Below, piece after piece: positions 9,524 through 18,647 of a stretch of 64,000 nucleotides of DNA. The notes under the pieces are model-generated. The model ran no database searches, was not told the DNA's origin, and was given only the letters and a program-made list of their open reading frames with translations. The DNA is from Pythium myriotylum (lineage: Eukaryota; Oomycota; Peronosporomycetes; Pythiales; Pythiaceae): NCBI GenBank assembly GCA_023091665.1, contig JALJCQ010000012.1, positions 1,736,001 through 1,800,000 of the forward strand, given 5' to 3'. Position numbers and translations under genes: made by a program. How positions within the stretch are numbered: position 1 is the first letter of the stretch; each line of letters begins with the position of its first letter.

Positions 9524-11641
9524 CTACAATTGGGCGAGCCGCGCGGTGCGTCGCGGAGGCGCGTCGTCAAACGAGTCGCCGAACTCGCTGCCGAGGCCCT
9601 GCGCGGGCGACATCATCATCGTCACGTACACGCCAGACCCGCCGAGGATCGGGTTCGTGTCGAGGTTCATGCCGACCTTGATCGACTCGCGTGCTCCCTC
9701 GTACGCTGGCGTCTCGACGGCCATGTGTCGACGCTCGGCGTAGAGGCGGATGAAGGTGATTAGAATCACGATGAGCCGCACGAACCACAGTAGCAGCACG
9801 ATCATGGTGATCACAAGGATCGCGTCGGCGGCACGTTTGCGACCGGATGTCGACAGGTTCTTGTCCGACACGAAGGCGAACGCGAGGCTGTAGTTAATGA
9901 TCTTGACGACGCACACAGCCACGGAGAAGATCAGCGGGGTTTGGCTCGTAAATGGTGAGCACAGTAGCACGGTCGCTAAATATCCAATGACAATGACCAG
10001 AGCCACTGTGAGCTGCGTCGTTTCGTTCTTGACCGCGCCGACGCAGACGCCCAAGGCGATCTGGGCCAGCGCAGTTACGATAAAGAACCATCGAAAGCCG
10101 TGGGTGACGTCAGCGTAAAGCGACCCATACATCTTGAGCGAGTTCATGCTCATGAGCTGTTCGTCATTCTTGGAAATGACTTTAAATCCGAGACCAGCCA
10201 GGAATAGGCCACAGAAGATCACAAGAACAGTGACAGCAAGCACAACGTTGGAGTTACCCGCCTCGAGTTCGTACGTGGACAGCGTCGTGAGCGGATACAG
10301 TGAAATGAACCACACCACAACCCCAAAACCAACGATCCAGAGGGTTCCGCGTCGCCGTGACGGCAAGCTCATTGCCTGTGTTGCCGCCGAGACGACCGAG
10401 CCTTCGATATCGAACTTGTCCTCGGGAACTTTTCGCCCACAGGCGAGAAGGGCAGCGAAAATGAGGCACAAAACACCGAACACCACAGCTACGCCAATGA
10501 CGGCGTTCGCCAGCAGATCAGATGACGAGATGTCGATACGGTCGCCGAAGGCATCCATGCCCTTGAGAGTCACATCATCGAGTCGGCGAGTCGTAGTAGA
10601 AATGATTTGGCTGCGCTGGATGAGGAAGTTGGTCCACGAAAAGGCGTCAGTGAAATCGGATAGGAACTGGGGCTTCTGTGCCAGTTCCATCTGGGAGAGC
10701 GACGTGAGCTGCTGGAGGAGGCCGAGATACAGAATGAGTTCCCATCCGTTGGCGCTGAGCCATTCGTGTGGCCAGTTGAGCCACATCGCGTCCAAGCTGA
10801 ACACATGAAAGCCCGCGAGAAGCAAGACTGAGACGGCTGCGCAGGCCACGCAAATGTAGATAGCAGCTTCTCGAAAGGCGGATTTGGACACTCGCGTTGT
10901 CGTGGCGACTACTGGAAACTCGTGCTCATTGCCTTGACTGCCGCTTGCAGGGGAGCTCACAGGGGGTCTGGTCGGGGGAAACACGATCGCCGACGAGGAC
11001 GACGACGAGGACGAAGGCGCCAGATTTCCGCTTCCGCTGGCGGAAGGCCCGGTCCCCGAGGTGCTGGCCTCGTTACTACTCTCGGTGTCGCTATCGCTGG
11101 CAATTTCCTCACTACCAGAGCCCCCGCCGTTGCTGCGTTGTTCACTCGGAGGCGCTGTGTGGATTGAGGTTGTCGGCCTGTCGGCAGCGCTACCACCCGG
11201 TCGGGGCGCTGGGATTCGAGATCCATCCGCGCCAAAATCGGGCGTCGACGGGGACCCCGCCGGGCGAGGCGCTGGTGTCGGCGCGGATGTCGGGAAAGGA
11301 ATCGGCATCGGGTTGGGTCGGCTCGTCGGCGAACTCGAAGGCGTCGGTCGCGGCGTCGGTTGCGATGTCGGGACAATCGTCGGTGTCGGTGTCGGCGCGA
11401 TTGTCGGCGTCGGTCCCGGGGTCGGCGACGGCGTCGGCGATGGCATCGGAGCCAACGTTGTCGGTGTTGGGGTCGGAGACGGCGGCAACGTGACGTTCAC
11501 CGGCGGCGCGCTGCCCGATCCGCTCGCGGAGGACGCTTGAAGCCACCGCGCGTCATCGCCGACCTGGACCTCCGCGGCCGCGAGCGCGAGCACGAGCCCG
11601 ACGGCGACGAGCGCGAGCGCATTCCGCGTGCGTCTCGCCAT
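9524..11641 (-). CDS. TRP/FLC-like polytopic membrane protein (paralog 3)
   Basis: 705 residues from the ATG at 11641, which opens a clear signal peptide (MARRTRNALALVAVGLVLAL, ending near AAAEV). The longer in-frame ORF to 11836 adds a charged leader incompatible with secretion, so it was rejected. The ectodomain is shorter than in the other two copies (~220 residues), with PTPTP/PSPTP-type low complexity followed by Ser/Gly-rich sequence. From residue ~250 the membrane part begins; WELILYLGLLQQL and DFTDAFSWTNFLIQ are the family signature, and about eight helices follow. It is on the opposite strand from paralogs 1 and 2, with the Kelch-BTB gene between, so the cluster has been rearranged since duplication. 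Transport function is inferred only from the FLC/TRP-like helix layout. Confidence 0.85.
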   Translation of the reverse strand: MARRTRNALALVAVGLVLALAAAEVQVGDDARWLQASSASGSGSAPPVNVTLPPSPTPTPTTLAPMPSPTPSPTPGPTPTIAPTPTPTIVPTSQPTPRPTPSSSPTSRPNPMPIPFPTSAPTPAPRPAGSPSTPDFGADGSRIPAPRPGGSAADRPTTSIHTAPPSEQRSNGGGSGSEEIASDSDTESSNEASTSGTGPSASGSGNLAPSSSSSSSSAIVFPPTRPPVSSPASGSQGNEHEFPVVATTTRVSKSAFREAAIYICVACAAVSVLLLAGFHVFSLDAMWLNWPHEWLSANGWELILYLGLLQQLTSLSQMELAQKPQFLSDFTDAFSWTNFLIQRSQIISTTTRRLDDVTLKGMDAFGDRIDISSSDLLANAVIGVAVVFGVLCLIFAALLACGRKVPEDKFDIEGSVVSAATQAMSLPSRRRGTLWIVGFGVVVWFISLYPLTTLSTYELEAGNSNVVLAVTVLVIFCGLFLAGLGFKVISKNDEQLMSMNSLKMYGSLYADVTHGFRWFFIVTALAQIALGVCVGAVKNETTQLTVALVIVIGYLATVLLCSPFTSQTPLIFSVAVCVVKIINYSLAFAFVSDKNLSTSGRKRAADAILVITMIVLLLWFVRLIVILITFIRLYAERRHMAVETPAYEGARESIKVGMNLDTNPILGGSGVYVTMMMSPAQGLGSEFGDSFDDAPPRRTARLAQL

Positions 11642-12195
11642 GGCGCGGAGCTGCTGATCGGATCTAATAGAACTGGCGCGCTTAACCCGCCGCTTGCTCG
11701 ACGCGCTGCCTTCCAATGGGCAGCGATCGCGACGTCCGTAAGTGAGCGCCCGACTTCTTCCCAGTCTGTCACCATCCACAGCAGTGCCGGTTCGCGTCAA
11801 GACGCCATACGATCGCGACTGCAATAGGGTTCTCAATAGGCGGTGTTAATACAGCCGGAGTGGAGCCATCTCGCTCGCCGCATCTCCACAGCCGGACCTC
11901 TGCGTCGCCGTAGAGGCCGTCCCTCCTTCCAGCTGGCGTCCCCATCTGCATCTCGCTTGGTCGCCACGAACAAAACCGATAGAAAAACCGGTATTGCTAC
12001 AAAATGGATACATTCCCAAATAAGGTCGACCACATAAACATGCCCACTCAAGAGCTCCCTATAGTGGCCTCTGCGGAAGCCTTGACGCACGAGAGAATCC
12101 CGTGGGCACCAAGCAGCGGACCCCGGCGCCGCGTTGCAAGCGTGTCGCGCGTCACCAGCAGAGCAGAGACCGCAGCGGAAGGTTCCGCTGGGTCC
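11642..12195. other. Divergent intergenic/promoter region
   Basis: 554 bp between the starts of TRP-like paralog 3 (-) and the sulfotransferase (+). An in-frame ATG at 12004 could extend the sulfotransferase N-terminus by 64 Ser/Arg-rich residues. Otherwise I see no coding or RNA feature. Confidence 0.5.
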
Positions 12196-13695
12196 ATGAG
12201 CAGCGTCTGGAGCGGTGGTGTCTATCTCGTAAAACTCTACGTGCACCTGCTGCTCTACGTCCCGCGACTCGTGTGAGTGGGCTCGAAAAAGCCTGCACGA
12301 CAGAGTCAATCCGTCAGCTCACGGGTGTAGTGTCGTAGGGTCCACGTCAATCTCTACTATAACCCTTTCTTCATCGTACTACGCAAGCTCTGCCGACGCC
12401 TACTGCTGACGATGGAACCTGCGACTGCCACGATTGACACGGCGTTCGAGCCGTCGCCGACGAGCAACTCCGAGCCACTCCCGGTGGACGAGATCCTTCC
12501 TCCAGATGTGGAGGAAGCTGCTGAAGCTGTCGCAGAGACTCCGAGCGAGAAGAGCACGCTGCGGTGGCTCGAGCCGGGCGAGTACAACGGTCAACATGTC
12601 GCGATTGTGAGCTACCCTCGCTCGGGCAACTCGCTCATGCGCGGCCTGCTCGAAAAAGTCACTGGCGTTTTCACTGGTTGCGATACTCGCCCCGACCGTA
12701 CGCTAAGTCAGCAATTGCAGGACTTTGGCATGAAAGGAGAGGTGAGTCAATGCCAGGTCGGAATCATGCGGTCTCGGGGACTAATCGGCTGGTTTAGGGC
12801 GTGGTGGACGACTCGGTGTGGTTCGTGAAGACCCACTTTCCCGAACGTGTGGGCTACAAGCCATTCAAGATCCAGAAAGCGATTCTTGTTGTCCGCAATC
12901 CATGGGACGCGATTGACTCGTACTTCAACATGACGCTGACTAACTCGCACAACAAGAGTCTCCATGAGAGTATGTACGAGCGGTTCGCTGATCGTTGGGA
13001 CGGCATGATCCGCAACGAAATCGACGTATGGATGAAGTTCCATCGCTACTGGACCAGTAAAGTCGACATCCCGATCATTGTTGTTCGCTACGAAGATCTG
13101 CTCGTCCATCGGTACACAATTCTTCGATTATTCGGCTTCGTTTGCTTGCTCACTGACGCTCTCATTTGCCCTGTGTAGAGCGGAGACCTTACGCCGCGTT
13201 TTCTTGTTCTTAACGGACAGTCCGTCAATTGCAGGGACAGAATGGGAAGCGCGAATTGCGAAGGTCATGGAGACTAGCGGCGAGAACTCTGGCCCTTACG
13301 TTCCGAGAAGCGGCAAAATCGGCGCCTCGTTCAAGCACTATTCAGATGAACAGTTCCAGCACATCCTGAAGGTCGCCAATCTACCTTTGCGAGGTTTTGG
13401 GTATGATCCTGTGACCCAAAATTTCCCCCACGAGATCCCGCTACCTCGGCGACAGGTAAAACCGGGCAAGCACGAAGGTGCCGAACTTGAAGTGCCAATT
13501 GAGCCCACTCATGAAATCCGCAAGCGCAACGATCTTTACGGCCGTTTTTCAACCTGGTACCGCAAGAAGCTCACGGAGCCTGTCATCGCGAGCGATGGCA
13601 CTGAGCTGAACATGGAAGAAGTGTTAGAAGCGAGATTGAGAAAGGAGCAGGAAGCTGCTCGTGCGAGCGGACACGACAAAGATGACGAGTTGTAG
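12196..13695 (+). CDS. PAPS-dependent sulfotransferase (WSCD-like), spliced
   Basis: My model is 12196-12272, 12339-12741, 12798-13111 and 13179-13695, giving 436 residues; all junctions are GT-AG with matching phase. The 5'-phosphosulfate loop YPRSGNS is at ~117 and the 3'-phosphate-binding motif VRNPWDAIDSYFN at ~191, both hallmarks of PAPS sulfotransferases; the layout most resembles WSC-domain-containing sulfotransferases. A shorter model starting at the ATG at 12412 is possible. I favour the extra 5' exon because a gtgagt donor at 12273 and a tag acceptor ending at 12338 join in phase, and the result is a hydrophobic N-terminus (YLVKLYVHLLLYV, then NPFFIVLRKL) fitting a Golgi signal anchor. 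The acceptor substrate is unknown. The C-terminus is charged. Confidence 0.8.
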
Positions 13696-13774
13696 AAATG
13701 GTGGTTCAGATAATGAGATGAATAAACCTGTGAAGGGTATGGTGAAGAGACTCACGGGGAAGATCTACACTAAT

Positions 13775-16157
13775 CTACTCAGTAGCGATAGGACGCAAAG
13801 CACTCTCAATTCGTTCGATGGTGGCCCGCAGCTTGTTGGTCAGCGCTTCATCAGAGCATTCAATCACTTGCGAGACGTTATCGATAATGGCGTCGATACC
13901 GCTAGGCGTGTGGATGTGAATCTTGTTTGTCTCGAAGTCCAAGTCTACGTCGCCGTACTGGTCTTTGAGAAGTCGGTAGATTATGAGCAAGTTCAAAGCT
14001 TCTTGGTCGCTTTCACCCAGCTCCTTCGCAGCCTTCTCGAGATCCGAAGGTGTTTCAAGAGGTCCTTCCTCCTCCGTTACATTGGGCTTTTCTTGCACGA
14101 CCTCGTCCTCAGTTTTGACTGTTGCGTCGGTGCTTCCGTTTTCATCCTCAGTTTTGACTGTTGCATCGGTCCTTCCGTTTTCGTCATTGACTGGGCTCTC
14201 TTCTTCATGAGCATGATCGTGCGCCTCGTGGTCGTCATTTGGCTTCTTCGAGTGGTCGTGTGGGCACGCGGCAGTCGGGTGACCGCTCAGTTTGAAACCC
14301 GCAGGACTCGCTTGAGCATGCATCGCCAAAGCAATCATGGAATCTGCGATCATGTCCGCGGTTGGAGTCGCCGTCCATTCAAGCAGAAGACGATCGGGAG
14401 GAGTCTTCGTGACAACAACTTGCTCGCAGACGATCACGCGCGACTGCTCCTCCAAATACACGACGTCTTCGTACATTTGACGAATAAAGTTCAAAAGAAC
14501 TTCGAACGACTGTACGGGGAAAGGGACATGCTGGCGCTGGGTGATTGTCCCACTAATTAGCTTGGTGTACGTGGACAAGTCCTCCTTGAACATGAAGTGG
14601 GTCTGAGAGTCCTGCTCGACGAGCAGCCCGGAGATCACGCGACTTTGTTGAGGTTGCTCACTGGCAAGTCCACCGATGGCCTTGGCAATTTTCTCACCCT
14701 TGAATTCCAACACCGTCTCTTGCATGTTAGCGGGAGTAAAGATGTTTGGTTTGTAAACCTTTGGATCGTGGAACTTCTTCAGTAGCGCTGACTTGAGACG
14801 CATCATCTCATTCTTCTCACCGTGCACGAGAACGATGTTCGGAGGCATGAGGTTTTCCACGAATCCACTTGTACCCACAAAATCCGCGTGGGCCGAAAAT
14901 GAAATATACTCGACAGTGCAGTTCATCGGTAGAATGCGACCATCCAATGCGACAATTTCGGTAGGTTCTGAGAGAACTTTCTTCGCTAGAGTGCCTTCAA
15001 CGACGTAACCCGGAATGATACACGCGTTGCGCTTGTCCGAGCACCATCGCTCGAAGAGCTGACGCGAGACACCACTCTGGAGCATACCAGGGCTAGCCAT
15101 TACAACTGATGGACCAGAGTCGTCGAAATCATCCAAGCTCTTGAGGTTGGATATGTGCTCAAACTGGAAAGGATTCGAGATCGCAATCTGCTTACGAATG
15201 CGGTCATTCATCATGTTGATGTAAGTCTGGTACACTCGCAGGGCCTTCGCTGCAAGCTTCGACGCAAAGTATATCGGGATGTCCTGCAAATCCGGGTGCG
15301 CTTGCCAGTGTTCATCAAGAATTAATAGAAGCTCCTGGGTGCGGCCAAGGGCAAACACTGGGATGAGACAACGGCCGCCGCGTCGCACGACAGCCTCCAC
15401 TTGGCCTGTGAAGCGACCTTCGCGCTCAATAACAGACTGGTGAACTTGCACGCCGTACGTGGACTCGACGATGAGAACGTCCGGGGAGCATGCGGGTAGT
15501 TCTGCCGCCATGAGGTGGCGATCGTTCTCAAGAGAATAGTCGCCCGTGTATAGCACCTTGACACCGCCGATCTCAATCAAATACATGCATGCGCCTAGCA
15601 CATGTCCAGCGTTGTAAGGGGTGAACTTGATCCCGTTGATCGTCTTCTCTTGGTGGAAATCAATAATCTCAACCTATCCGCAACGACCCGGTCAGTGAAT
15701 GCTGCAAAAAAAACTGATCCCCACATGATAGATAACATACCTTGGCGACGCAGTTGTTGAGATCTTTGTCGTCGTAGATCTGGTCGTCGACGGAGATGTT
15801 GCTCACGCGGAGGAAATCGCGAAGCATCATCTGCATGACGGCTTTCGTCGGGTGAGTCATGAACACGCGCCCCTTGAAGTTGGTCTTCTCGGTAAAGTGT
15901 GGCAGCGCGGCCACGTGGTCAATGTGGAAGTGCGTGATCAGCAGCAGGTCGATCTCCTCGGCCTCGACCCCGTCGAAGAACGGCAGACTCCCGTGCCCCG
16001 AGTAGCCCGGATGGACGCCGCAGTCGAGCATGATGGTCTTGCCCTTGAACTTGAGGATGATGCACGACCGCCCGACCTCGTTGCCGGCGCCAAGCGGCAT
16101 GATGCGCATGATGTGGCGCTCGTCATTCTCTTCCTCCGCGAGCCGGCGCTTCGACAT
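13775..16157 (-). CDS. CPSF3: Cleavage and polyadenylation specificity factor subunit 3 (CPSF73), mRNA 3'-end endonuclease
   Basis: Two exons, 16157-15741 and 15673-13775 (67-nt GT-AG intron, phase 0), encode 771 residues. The metallo-beta-lactamase signature THFHIDH (residues 75-81) supplies zinc ligands. HVLGACMYLIEIGGV, the GDYSLENDRHL strand, and the beta-CASP segment with SPGMLQSGVSRQLFERW follow, then SFSAHADF and the RNA-metabolising MBL C-terminal motif VLVHGEKNEM. The family cleaves pre-mRNA upstream of poly(A) addition within the CPSF complex in the nucleus. The C-terminal third is interrupted by a His/Asp/Glu-rich linker (around bases 14090-14260) absent from typical CPSF73, containing a 39-bp duplication. 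Catalytic residues look intact. It is convergent with the sulfotransferase, 79 bp apart. Confidence 0.97.
14106..14183 (-). repeat. 39-bp tandem duplication in the CPSF73 linker
   Basis: Two units, 14106-14144 and 14145-14183, differ at only three positions and encode two copies of a 13-residue acidic block (core TDATVKTEDE). In frame, within the low-complexity linker. Confidence 0.92.
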
Positions 16158-16652
16158 GGTCCGTGGCGACGAGCTTCTTCTGGGTTGGAGCTCTTCGCGT
16201 GAGGGTCGGGTCGGTCACTCACTGGTGCCCGTCGCGGTCACTCCAACGGGGTCGCGTGCCACGGCGCTCAATTCCCCTAAGTGAGTACGTCAACTGAGAG
16301 CGAACTCCAAGCAGGAGAGGGTCGACCTTGAAGTGGTCCATCGCTGGAAGAGGCGAGGCGCGTTGAGCCATCGAGATCCGTTCGGCGGCGTGCGGACGGA
16401 TGGCGGCGTGACGACCACGCGTCAGCCGCGTCCGTTGGCGACGAGGGGGCTATTCGCAGCGACGGCGAGTCGAGAGTCCGAGAGGAGCCGCGGTCCCTCG
16501 CAAGCCGTCGTCTCGCGCTCTTCTATCAACAAACGCGTTGGCGAGACGCTCGGCGGCAGGAGCCAGCGAGCGAGCGCGCCTGGAGCCTTCTAACAGACCA
16601 GGAGCAGGCGTTCGTTTCTCCCGGCCCATCGATGCTCCATTGCGAACGAACG

Positions 16653-16721
16653 GCCAACCAACAGACCAAGAAACCAACAAACCAACAGACCAACAAACCA
16701 ACAGACCAACGCACCAACAGA
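16653..16721. repeat. Degenerate ~8-bp repeat (CCAACARA)n
   Basis: About eight imperfect units of ccaacaga/ccaacaaa. On the minus strand they create an open frame of Leu/Val/Cys/Trp repeats that is an artefact of the period. Lies roughly 300 bp upstream of the FHA gene. Confidence 0.85.
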
Positions 16722-16993
16722 CGAGGGGTCCGGGTTGACTCTGCTGACGCCACCGAAGGGGCAGCTGCCGCCCCAGCCCCGTGTCCTCAGGCCAGCAAGC
16801 GCGAGAGAGAGGGGGTGACCTTTCGGCGAGGGCTCTATCCCGAGGGGAAACGTGACTTGCACAGCTCTTAAAACGAGGTGTACAATTCAGTACTATGGTT
16901 GAAAGGAACCTTGCGATAGGGACGTGTTTCCACCTCAAACGCGAGGTTTTCGAAGATCGCCCGAGTCTTGAAGTTGCTTCGTGTTCTTCGCCG

Positions 16994-17007
16994 GCTCATT
17001 CCAACGC
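16994..17007 (+). promoter_or_regulatory. Oomycete-type initiator (Inr) of the FHA gene
   Basis: The sequence gctcattccaacgc matches the first nine bases of the oomycete Inr consensus (GCTCATTYYNCAWTTT). It sits 10 bp before the ATG at 17018, which argues for that start over the in-frame ATG at 16895. Confidence 0.6.
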
Positions 17008-17017
17008 CCGTCCGCCC

Positions 17018-18448
17018 ATGAAGAACGCCATGGAGGCGCCGCTGCCGAAGGCCGCGAGGCGCAAGCGCGTGCTCGACGACTTCGAGCCCCACGGGCTGCT
17101 CTACGGAGGCGACGCACACGGCGCCGAGGGCGACCGCCGCTCCTCGCTGCTCGGGCTCTCGAGCGACTTCTTCGCCGACGTGCACAGCGGCTTCCAGACC
17201 ACCAACCTCATGAAGAGTCGCCGCATCGCCGGCGAGCTGGGCGAAGACCCGCACGCACGCCTCCTCGGGACGCTCAACCGCGACGTGCTGGGCCCATTGG
17301 CGCCACCCCCCAACCCGCCAGCGCTGATGAGCGAGCCGCTGCAGAAGGCGAACGCGCCCAACCCATTCATCCCGAACGCTCCGGCGATGGCGTCGTTCTC
17401 AACCTCGCAGCTCGACAACTTCCGCGTGGAGCCAGCTCCAGTGGAGCAGAAAGAGAACAAAACCCGTGTCTTGAAGCCAGTGGCCAAGCGGAGTCTGCAT
17501 GGCACGCCGCACAACACACCACGGCCTCAGCCTCCTCAACTACCAGCGGTACGACCATGGCTTGTTCTTGCTGGCTATGGGCTCAAGAAGCATATTAATG
17601 TGGGTGGAGTGTAGCTATCCGAGATTTTGTCGCCGAGTGAGCCACCAAGGTCAGGTCCCAACCCACCACCGCCAAGCTTCCCTGCCGCGCTGAGCAAATC
17701 GACTGGGTTTCTCAGCGGGTCGAAGCCTTTTTCGTCCTGGCGAGCACCGTCTGCAGCATCCACTCAGAGCGATAATCATCCAGCCGCGTCAGCCCCAAGT
17801 GCCCCGTCCACACCAGCAATCACTGGAAATGTGGAGCCTGCCGTTAAGTCCGAGGTCGGAATAGCATTCAGTACCGCAGAATCAGATCAGTGCTCTAGCG
17901 ACGAGGAGTTCTCGATGGAAAACGAGATATCGTTGTCTCAAGACAAACTCAATAGTTTGTCCGTCCACGACATTTCTGATCACCTCCTCGAAGATGGTAA
18001 AGACGACCAACCTCACATGATGATGCAGCTTGCACCGGGATTCGCCAGTATGCTGAGCGAGCAAGAAGAAAAATTGCTGAAGGAGATTGGAGCTTACACA
18101 GTCCCACTCAAACTCGGCCCAGATCCGATAATTTTGGGTCGTGATCATTACTATCCAGTCTTTGGTGACAAGATTCGTGGTTGCGAGACGTTCCACCTAA
18201 GTCGCCGTCATTGTGTATTTCATGTCTCTATGGCCGACTCAAAAGATTCGTCCAAGCAGTACAAGGTTGTTGTTGAGAACACCAGTACGAATGGACTTGA
18301 CGTCAACGGTCGAGCGATGAAGAGTTTAGAACAACGGGAGCTTCATGTTGGGGACACAGTCACATTACTCAAGATCCGAAACCACGGGGTAAGCAAGCTG
18401 TTGTGTGACGACATTTTTGGTCATTTATTCATTGTGGACGTAGAGTGA
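17018..18448 (+). CDS. FHA-domain protein
   Basis: Exons 17018-17548 and 17615-18448 (66-nt phase-0 intron) give 454 residues. Residues 1-~300 are mostly disordered and Pro/Ser-rich, with basic patches such as KAARRKRV near the N-terminus. An acidic block precedes a C-terminal FHA domain (bases ~18100-18445) with the canonical phosphothreonine-binding residues: LGRD, then SRRHC, then NTSTNG. FHA domains bind pThr peptides, often in DNA-damage, cell-cycle or RNA-processing factors; the partner is unknown here. The protein ends at the last FHA strand (HLFIVDVE). A weak alternative donor just before that strand could in principle splice it to the next gene (see findings). Confidence 0.88.
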
Positions 18449-18647
18449 TATATCTCTAGCTTACACGCTACTTGTGAAAACTCCCGTCTCAGTCCCAGAT
18501 AAAGCGAAGGCCACCGTGGCACCAAGGCGTTCTCCACGTTTCGCTCGAGGCAAACCGTCGGCGAGCAAAGTTCATCTGGCAAGAAGACCACGGGGGACAG
18601 ACAGCTCCAGTGATTTTGCGCTTCCGTTCTCGCCACCAAAAAAGAAG

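Larger units (their letters stand above)
16158..17017. other. Divergent promoter region between CPSF73 and the FHA gene
   Basis: 860 bp without a supported gene. It contains a short-unit repeat (16653-16721) and, at the right end, an oomycete-type initiator. Open frames here on both strands are low-complexity shadows of the repeat or lack any recognisable domain. Confidence 0.6.

Noticed and set aside
11833..12309. 158-codon minus-strand ORF between TRP-like paralog 3 and the sulfotransferase
   Set aside because: No recognised domain, and it opposes the better-supported sulfotransferase 5' exon.
16450..16938. Minus-strand ORFs with Leu/Val/Cys/Trp repeats
   Set aside because: Pure translation of the ~8-bp CCAACARA repeat; no domain, no initiator.
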